DNA of 6,145 nucleotides from an uncultured Bacteroidota bacterium. Its GTDB lineage: Bacteria > Bacteroidota > Bacteroidia > Bacteroidales > SZUA-534. Within the stretch, counting starts at the first letter, position 1; every line of letters begins with the position of its first letter. Position numbers and translations under genes: made by a program. The notes under the pieces are model-generated. The model had not been told where the DNA came from and did no database searches. It worked only from the letters and a program-made list of their open reading frames with translations. Positions 1 to 6,145 of this stretch are shown here, in pieces. The stretch is from positions 1 to 6,145 of the forward strand of contig CALBPW010000375.1 of assembly GCA_937899145.1 (NCBI GenBank), written 5' to 3'.

Positions 1-451
1 CGTCCTCAATATTAAGAGTGGCTTTGAAAGAGGCGGGTACCGCGCTTCCGTTCTGAATTGAGATCCGCGCCACCGGTTCCCCATCGGGATCGGTGCTGAC
101 AAGCAAATTTCCGATAGCGTTTCTAACGATATTCTCCATCTCCCCTTGCAGAAAATCTGACGTATCGTGCTGAATTGCAGAATCTTGCTGTTGTTCCGTA
201 TATTCATCTTCGTACTGAATACGACGATGTTTCTCGATAAAATTGAGCGATGAATTAATTACCGAGCGTTGCAAGTAGGCGCGAATATTTCCTTGCACTT
301 CAAGTTCGCCGCGCTTGTCCCACAGATGCACAAATACTTGCTGAGCCACATCGTGAGCTTGGTCGCGGTCTTTGACAATGCTGTACGCCATATTGCACAT
401 ATCAGCAAAATGCGAACGGAACAAATCTTCAAACTGCTTTTCGGTAAACAT
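1..451 (-). CDS. ECF-type RNA polymerase sigma factor, N-terminal part, chimeric or cut at the window edge
   Basis: I translated the minus strand from the ATG at 451; the frame stays open for 150 codons to the window edge. Residues 5-75 look like sigma-70 region 2: an opening FEDLFRSHFADMC-type helix, then DVAQQVFVHLW at 34-44, the core-polymerase-binding 2.1/2.2 signature, and NIRAYLQRSVIN at 55-66, the part that melts and reads the -10 element. Bacteroidota carry many such ECF sigmas, often paired with an anti-sigma factor and a SusC/SusD locus, but no partner is visible here. A helix (EMENIVRNAIGNL, 104-116) should lead into region 4, the -35-binding helix-turn-helix (LP-x-CR...YKEIAE). 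Instead residues 117-150 (starting LVSTDPDGEP) show no helix-turn-helix, and GC rises from 42% (101-200) to 57% (1-100). I read only about 105-451 as genuine sigma gene. The start is supported by a TACATTTG box just upstream. The family call is secure; the C-terminus is not. Confidence 0.8.
   Translation of the reverse strand, partial: MFTEKQFEDLFRSHFADMCNMAYSIVKDRDQAHDVAQQVFVHLWDKRGELEVQGNIRAYLQRSVINSSLNFIEKHRRIQYEDEYTEQQQDSAIQHDTSDFLQGEMENIVRNAIGNLLVSTDPDGEPVARISIQNGSAVPASFKATLNIED
98..112. other. Suspected assembly junction inside the sigma factor gene
   Basis: Left of about position 110 the minus-strand frame stays open but stops resembling a sigma factor, just where region 4 should begin (residues 114-118). 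Base composition changes at the same place, from 42% GC in 101-200 to 57% GC in 1-100. All three plus-strand frames of 1-100 contain stops, and two minus-strand frames stay open, so the identity of this ~100-base piece is unknown. The breakpoint is inferred from loss of family resemblance and is accurate to perhaps 15 bases. Confidence 0.5.
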
Positions 452-471
452 CAATAGTTTGTTTGCTGACA

Positions 472-502
472 CAAATGTAGCAGAATTAGCCACAAAGCGA
501 AA
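472..502 (-). promoter_or_regulatory. Candidate Bacteroidota-type promoter of the sigma factor gene
   Basis: Read on the minus strand, 479-472 is TACATTTG, an exact match to the Bacteroidota -7 consensus TAnnTTTG. Nineteen bases upstream (502-499) is TTTC, a 3 of 4 match to the -33 TTTG element. An exact TTTG at 496-493 is only 13 bases away, too close for the usual spacing. Transcription would start about 14 bases before the ATG at 451. No comparable box is clear for recQ on the other strand. Confidence 0.4.
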
Positions 503-553
503 TATTTAATAACGATTGTTATGGCTTTTAAACTATTTTTACAACCTCGGACT

Positions 554-2460
<1,907 letters not shown>

Positions 2461-2464
<4 letters not shown>

Positions 2465-2877
2465 GCAGAACAAAAGTTCGTGACATACAATCATACACAA
2501 AACTAATTGTTTGGATTTTTGTGATTGGCTACTTATGTTTTTCGTCGGGTGAAAACATTAGCCGCCTAAATATCAACACAATAATTCCCGATTGGTTACT
2601 TCCACACATTGATAAATGTGTACATTTTACGATGTTTTTTGTATTGGCATTTCTGATTAAATCGTTGCATTGGCAATCAACAATAAGTAACAAGTTGTTT
2701 TACTGGTATTTGTGCGCCGGCATTGTCTACGCTGGTGTCACTGAGCTGATTCAAAACTTTTTCATTTCGACGCGCAGTGGTGACATACTTGATTTTACGG
2801 CAGATATGGTTGGTTTTGGGTTGTCCATTTTAATTTTCCCATATTGGCCAAAATTTATCAAATGGTTTTTTGGGTGA
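2461..2877 (+). CDS. VanZ-like small integral membrane protein
   Basis: This 138-residue protein has about four hydrophobic segments (roughly 14-29, 52-68, 79-96 and 113-127) and no cleavable signal peptide. It fits the VanZ-like family by size and by its conserved polar positions: DKCVHFTMFFVLAFL around 51-65, then E95, Q98, R105, D108 and D111 in the TELIQ...R.GDILDF stretch, and a following G in the last helix. VanZ itself confers low-level teicoplanin resistance in enterococci; most relatives have no known activity, so resistance should not be assumed. Its ATG overlaps the recQ stop as ATGA (2461-2464), which suggests co-transcription and translational coupling. No functional link to RecQ is evident. 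The protein ends in a basic, aromatic tail (KFIKWFFG). Confidence 0.85.
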
Positions 2878-2880
2878 TTT

Positions 2881-2904
2881 CGATTCTCCGATTATCCGAC
2901 TTTC
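2881..2904. repeat. Three imperfect 8-base tandem units between convergent genes
   Basis: CGATTCTC, CGATTATC and CGACTTTC follow each other directly, and a decayed fourth copy, CGGTTCAA, may follow at 2905-2912. They fill most of the 37-base gap between the VanZ-like gene and the kinase stop codon. I see no inverted repeat or T-tract that would make a conventional terminator. The match may be chance in a short stretch. Confidence 0.35.
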
Positions 2905-2914
2905 CGGTTCAACA

Positions 2915-5245
2915 TCAACCTAACTGTTTGATATACTCTTTGATGAGTGGTATAGTTTGTTCCCATTCATCAGTAATATGAGCAATTGGGAGTGCGCCGT
3001 CGTCAGGATTTTCGACAAGCAGCTTACTGAGGTTCGTCACCATATTGGTTGCAGTAGTCATGCCCAAATAGCTAAACGATGTTTTTAGCGAATGGGTTTT
3101 CGTTTTTATTTTCTCAATGTCCTTTTCTTTGCAAGCGGCCGACAAGTCTGCCAAATCTGTTGGAATGCTAATGGCGTACACATCAACGATGCGGCTAAGT
3201 TCAGCATTATCGTTGTCGCAAATTTTCTCCAAAAGTTGGAGATTAAACGGCGAATCGTTGTCTTCAACAGTGGTGTCGGTGTAATCTGAATTAACCTCGT
3301 GATTAATATCAATGGTGTATTTGTAGATTTTTGAGCAGAGGTCGTCGGTGTCGAATGGCTTCATAACATAGTCGTTCATTCCATTGCTAAAGCAGCGTTC
3401 ACGCTCTTCCTTGAAAGCGTGTGCTGTCATTGCGATAATCGGGATACGATTTTTTGGCGGGTCCATTTGTCTGATAATTTTTGCAGCCGTATTGCCGTCC
3501 ATAATGGGCATTTGTATGTCCATCAAAATCAGATTGTAATCGCCATTTTTCACCTTTTCGACAGCAACTTCGCCATTGTTGGCAATATCTATTTGTGTAT
3601 TATAATTCCAAGCTTTTATGGTGTCGGTTGCAAGTTGCTGGTTGATTTCGTTATCTTCAACAAGCAAAATGCTAATTCGTTTATCGGTTTTGGCTGACTG
3701 AGCATCAACCTGTTCCGTTTCCGATTCAACAATAGCGTTGCTATCCGCCATTTTCAGAATCAAATTGAAAGTGAACGTTGAGCCTTGCCCTTCCTCGCTT
3801 TCGACCGATATGTGCCCGTGATACATCTCGACAAGTTGCTTTGTTATTGATAATCCTAAACCTGTACCGCCATATTTTCGAGTTGTATCTTTATTGGCTT
3901 GGGTGAAACTTTGGAAAATTTCCTCTTGCTTATCTTTTGGTATTCCGATGCCGTTGTCCGACACGCGGAATTGCAATTCGACATCATCGTTTACAATTCG
4001 TTCAAGCCTGATATTCAATTCAATTTGGCAATACGAACCTGTAAATTTTATTGAGTTGTTCACCAAATTGGTAAGCACTTGAGTGATACGGTAAGGGTCG
4101 CCAACCACAATTTCAGGCACTCGCGGGTCGACATCGACAATGATATTAATTTCTTTGTCGTCGCGCTTTACACCAAGGGTGCTGACGATTTTTCCCACCA
4201 TATCGCGAATATCGAAATTGGTGTTTTCCAAATCCATTTTGCCTGCTTCAATCTTCGATAGGTCGAGAATATCGTTGATGATGAAGAGCAGATTATTGCC
4301 CGAATTTTTAATGTTGTTAAGATAGTTGAGTTGATTTTCGTTCGGATTCATTTTGAGCAATAGGTTTGTAAAACCGATTATTGCATTAAGCGGTGTGCGG
4401 ATTTCGTGGCTGGTGTTGGCCAAGAAGATTTCCTTCATTTGATTACTCTTCTTAATTTCTTCGTTAACGCGCTCAAGTTCCGATTTTTGTTCGTTGATTA
4501 TTGTTAAAGCATGCTCCAAATCCTGCTTTTGCTGCTCAATTCGGTACATCGCTTTTTGCAATTTAATATGATGCTTACTCGACTTTTTGAATGCCAATTC
4601 AAGTTCGGCTCGTTGTGCGTCAAGTTGTTCAATCTGCTGTTGAGCGGCAGTATTTTGCGCTGCAAGGTCGTTTGCCTTTTTCAGCACCGCAAAATACGAT
4701 ACCTCTCCGTCGTCCCCTACCTGCATGCCGTAGCCCTTGACATCCGAAGAATCGCCGAACTGATTCTTCATGGCACTTATACCCTCTTTTGCCATCGCTA
4801 TGATGCCCTCATACTTGCTTCTGAAGCTCTCATCATTAGCCATTTTCTCGACTTCATCCTCTCCTATAAGGACTACCATCTTGTTGGGGTTTGCATAGCT
4901 TGCCGCATTTGCCTGAGCATTCGCTTTCTGATCCTTTGATACGAGGATAAAGTCCATATCACCGAACTTTGCCTTGAGCTGATCGTAATACTTCTGGGCT
5001 TTCTCAGAAAGCTGCGGCTGTCCGACCGTCTTGCCGAGCATGCTCTGGGTCTTATCGTTTACAAGAGAATCAAGCACCGATGACTTGTCATACCTTACGC
5101 CTGTTTCATTGCCTGCCGGGAAACCCTGATCCTTGCCGACGGCATCCTGTGCCGGGAATCTGCCCTTATCAGATACTGACTGCGGATTGTACGCGTTCTT
5201 ATAAGGGTTTACGTCAGAAATACTTGAATTAAATCCTACTGCCAT
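2915..5245 (-). CDS. Hybrid sensor histidine kinase (HisKA-HATPase-REC-HPt) joined in frame to an unrelated N-terminus
   Basis: The frame encodes 776 residues. Residues 1 to about 190 are an unrelated Lachnospiraceae-type protein, entered separately. From about 199 to 270 runs a glutamine- and lysine-rich coiled coil. HisKA carries the phosphoacceptor H280 in NTSHEIRTPLN. The HATPase domain (about 380-497) has its N-box NLVNNSIKFT (394-402), G1 DNGIGIP (430-436), F-box FQSFTQA and G2 GGTGLGL (459-465). A receiver domain (about 524-645) shows acidic E530 and D531, phosphoacceptor D576 in LMDIQMP, T607 and K629. A C-terminal HPt domain has H718 in THSLKTSFSYLG. All catalytic residues are present, so the protein could pass phosphate His-Asp-His within one chain to a separate regulator, which is not visible here. 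The native sensor domain is missing because the sequence switches source at about 4630-4680. The ATG at 5245 belongs to the other gene, and the kinase's true start is not in this window. It runs convergent to the VanZ-like gene. Confidence 0.9.
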   Translation of the reverse strand: MAVGFNSSISDVNPYKNAYNPQSVSDKGRFPAQDAVGKDQGFPAGNETGVRYDKSSVLDSLVNDKTQSMLGKTVGQPQLSEKAQKYYDQLKAKFGDMDFILVSKDQKANAQANAASYANPNKMVVLIGEDEVEKMANDESFRSKYEGIIAMAKEGISAMKNQFGDSSDVKGYGMQVGDDGEVSYFAVLKKANDLAAQNTAAQQQIEQLDAQRAELELAFKKSSKHHIKLQKAMYRIEQQKQDLEHALTIINEQKSELERVNEEIKKSNQMKEIFLANTSHEIRTPLNAIIGFTNLLLKMNPNENQLNYLNNIKNSGNNLLFIINDILDLSKIEAGKMDLENTNFDIRDMVGKIVSTLGVKRDDKEINIIVDVDPRVPEIVVGDPYRITQVLTNLVNNSIKFTGSYCQIELNIRLERIVNDDVELQFRVSDNGIGIPKDKQEEIFQSFTQANKDTTRKYGGTGLGLSITKQLVEMYHGHISVESEEGQGSTFTFNLILKMADSNAIVESETEQVDAQSAKTDKRISILLVEDNEINQQLATDTIKAWNYNTQIDIANNGEVAVEKVKNGDYNLILMDIQMPIMDGNTAAKIIRQMDPPKNRIPIIAMTAHAFKEERERCFSNGMNDYVMKPFDTDDLCSKIYKYTIDINHEVNSDYTDTTVEDNDSPFNLQLLEKICDNDNAELSRIVDVYAISIPTDLADLSAACKEKDIEKIKTKTHSLKTSFSYLGMTTATNMVTNLSKLLVENPDDGALPIAHITDEWEQTIPLIKEYIKQLG
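4630..4680. other. Suspected chimeric assembly junction (Bacteroidota to Lachnospiraceae)
   Basis: Within about 50 bases the composite frame changes from a Lachnospiraceae-type family to a Bacteroidota-type kinase coiled coil. Glutamine codons go from 12 of 12 CAG to mixed CAA/CAG starting at residue 197. GC is 55% in 5101-5200 and 42% in 3661-3760. The exact base cannot be fixed because both flanks are polar, alanine- and glutamine-rich coding sequence. The join happens to preserve frame, which has a 1 in 3 chance once the strands agree. Confidence 0.75.
4678..5245 (-). other. N-terminal ~190 codons of an uncharacterised Lachnospiraceae-type protein (3' end lost)
   Basis: This stretch encodes residues 1-190 of the composite frame. 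It opens with a low-complexity polar leader (MAVGFNSSISDVNPYKNAYN) rich in N, S, G and Q, with no signal peptide or membrane segment. A compact alpha/beta region follows, with YYDQLKAKFGDMDFILVSKD (87-106), NPNKMVVLIGEDEVEKMA (119-136), YEGIIAMAKEG (145-155) and GMQVGDDGEVSYFAVLKK (173-190). It resembles a family of unknown function common in Lachnospiraceae (I think DUF6033, but cannot confirm the number). Those proteins, as I recall them, end soon after the FAVLKK-like strand with a charged helical tail, not a kinase. All 12 glutamine codons here are CAG, while CAA appears from residue 197 on. The start is fixed by a strong AAGGAGG site. No function can be assigned. Confidence 0.7.
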
Positions 5246-5253
5246 TTTCTCAT

Positions 5254-5260
5254 CCTCCTT
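5254..5260 (-). promoter_or_regulatory. Strong Shine-Dalgarno site fixing the start at 5245
   Basis: Read on the minus strand this is AAGGAGG, 8 bases before the ATG at 5245. It is a perfect anti-16S match at optimal spacing, typical of Bacillota. The starts in the central part of the window have nothing like it, which supports a different source organism. Confidence 0.85.
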
Positions 5261-5282
5261 GAATAGTATGCAGAAATCCGTT

Positions 5283-5312
5283 TCTATATCTATATATCGG
5301 AGAATGTATCAA
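5283..5312 (-). promoter_or_regulatory. Weak candidate sigma-A type promoter
   Basis: On the minus strand, TTGATA (5312-5307, 5 of 6 to the -35 consensus) is followed after 18 bases by TATAGA (5288-5283, 4 of 6 to the -10 consensus). It lies in the 79-base gap between the oxidoreductase stop and the next start, so it would place a separate promoter ahead of the downstream gene. The gap is AT-rich, so a chance match is possible. Confidence 0.3.
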
Positions 5313-5324
5313 AAAACTTTAGCG

Positions 5325-6097
5325 TCAATCCACTTCCGCTTCGGACACATCACTTTCGTGATATTCCTCTTCTGTGTTTACCGACCAGATACTATCCTTA
5401 TCCTCAGTTCCGCCTAAGATACTCTTTACGGTTTTAAATGAAGTCATCATGGAATGATCTATATTGTTGTATCTGTGCTGTCCGTTGCGTCCCACACAGT
5501 AAAGATTGTCAATGCTCTTCAGATAGTCTACGAGTGAATCTATCTCATTGTATGTGTCAAAATATGCCGGATAGGCTTTCTTTATCTTCTCCATATGATA
5601 ATCCAGCACATCGTCCCTGCTGTCTATCAGACCTATCTTGATCATCTCCTCTATACCGAAACCGGCAAAGACCTCTTCGCTCATATTCCAGTATTCATCA
5701 CCCTCATTCACAAAGTATTCGAGACCTATCCATACCGTGTTTTCGATATCCTTTATCATATACGGAGACCAGTTGTTGTATATCTGGAATCTGCCGAGCT
5801 TTACTCTTCTGTCCTGCACATACACCCAGCAGTCGGGGATGATATTGTTGATCGTTTTGATGTCCGTGAGGTTCTTCAGATTAAGCTTTGATACGAGCAC
5901 TCCGAGCGTCATATAGTCCCTGTAGGGCAATCCCGCGGCTACACGTGCCTGATCTGCGGGCACATCATTCATACCTCCCACAAGATCCTTTATCGGCATG
6001 GAGGATATCACATAGTCACCGCTCACCTCATGCTCCGAGTCATCAGTCATGTCCGTGTATATGACGGAACGGATGATATTATCCTCATCCTTATTTA
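5325..6097 (-). CDS. FAD-dependent oxidoreductase of the amine oxidase / UDP-galactopyranose mutase-like group, 5'-truncated
   Basis: The frame is open from the adapter boundary to a TGA at 5325-5327 and gives about 256 residues, the C-terminal part only. The first Met in frame, at 6050, is internal: 15 further in-frame codons (NKDEDNIIRSVIYTD) precede it with no stop, and the N-terminal Rossmann GxGxxG motif is lost beyond the contig end. The segment GDYVISSMPIKDLV resembles the strand closing the FAD domain in this group, and the near-C-terminal NLYCVGRNGQHRYNNIDHSM is the flavin-contacting GR...R..N.DH signature. LGRFQIYNNWSPYM and WIGLEYFV lie in the substrate domain. Relatives are often found near surface polysaccharide genes, but the substrate is unknown and no such neighbour is visible. 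The last ~25 residues are acidic and look disordered. The gene reads toward the next minus-strand gene across a 79-base gap. Confidence 0.85.
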
Positions 6098-6145
6098 AGA
6101 TCGGAAGAGCGTCGTGTAGGGAAAGAGTGTAGATCTCGGTGGTCG
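6098..6145. other. Illumina TruSeq universal adapter (library contamination)
   Basis: The last 48 bases begin AGATCGGAAGAGCGTCGTGT and agree throughout with the reverse complement of the TruSeq universal (P5-side) adapter as I know it. This is not biological sequence. The A at 6097 may be the A added before adapter ligation. The contig therefore ends by reading through a short insert into adapter, and any feature spanning 6098 is an artefact. Confidence 0.98.

Noticed and set aside
269..457. 62-codon plus-strand open frame
   Set aside because: It lies antisense to the well-conserved region 2 of the sigma factor and shows no protein family resemblance.
2878..2914. Bidirectional terminator between the convergent genes
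   Set aside because: I found no inverted repeat followed by a T-tract; the short tandem octamers do not form a stable hairpin.
4511..4939. 142-codon plus-strand open frame opposite the kinase junction
   Set aside because: It is antisense to the composite minus-strand frame and crosses the suspected junction. It is cysteine- and leucine-rich as expected of a shadow frame, and has no ribosome binding site.
6048..6050. ATG at 6050 as the start of the oxidoreductase
   Set aside because: There is no ribosome binding site, the frame stays open upstream to the adapter, and the N-terminal FAD-binding motif is missing, so this is an internal methionine of a truncated gene.

Overview
This window reads as a metagenomic contig stitched from at least two, probably three, sources, with sequencing adapter left on its right end. 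It should not be taken as one continuous genome segment.

The central part (about 110 to 4640) looks like a member of Bacteroidota, probably Bacteroidales. It has moderate GC (about 42% in sampled stretches), starts without Shine-Dalgarno sequences, a TAnnTTTG-type -7 box, and the RecQ variant typical of that phylum. On the minus strand it carries the front part of an ECF sigma factor. Divergent from this lie recQ and a VanZ-like membrane protein, which overlap by 4 bp (ATGA). A hybrid histidine kinase (HisKA, HATPase, receiver, HPt) faces them convergently.

The right part (about 4680 to 6097) looks like a Lachnospiraceae-type member of Bacillota. It is GC-richer (55% in 5101-5200), has a perfect AAGGAGG ribosome binding site, and uses only CAG for glutamine in the reading frame entering from the right. 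It holds a 5'-truncated FAD-dependent oxidoreductase, then the first ~190 codons of an uncharacterised protein whose frame runs directly into the Bacteroidota kinase. The resulting 776-residue 'fusion' is most likely an assembly chimera joined at about 4630-4680.

The left edge (1 to about 110) is also suspect. GC rises to 57% in 1-100, and the sigma factor frame loses all resemblance to region 4 at about residue 116. Positions 6098-6145 match the Illumina TruSeq universal adapter over 48 bases, so the insert ends at about 6097.

I see no RNA gene, CRISPR array, insertion sequence, attachment site or origin. The two observations that look most novel, the DUF-kinase fusion and the sigma factor with an unknown C-terminus, are better explained by misassembly. 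No gene-free stretch exceeds about 100 bases.
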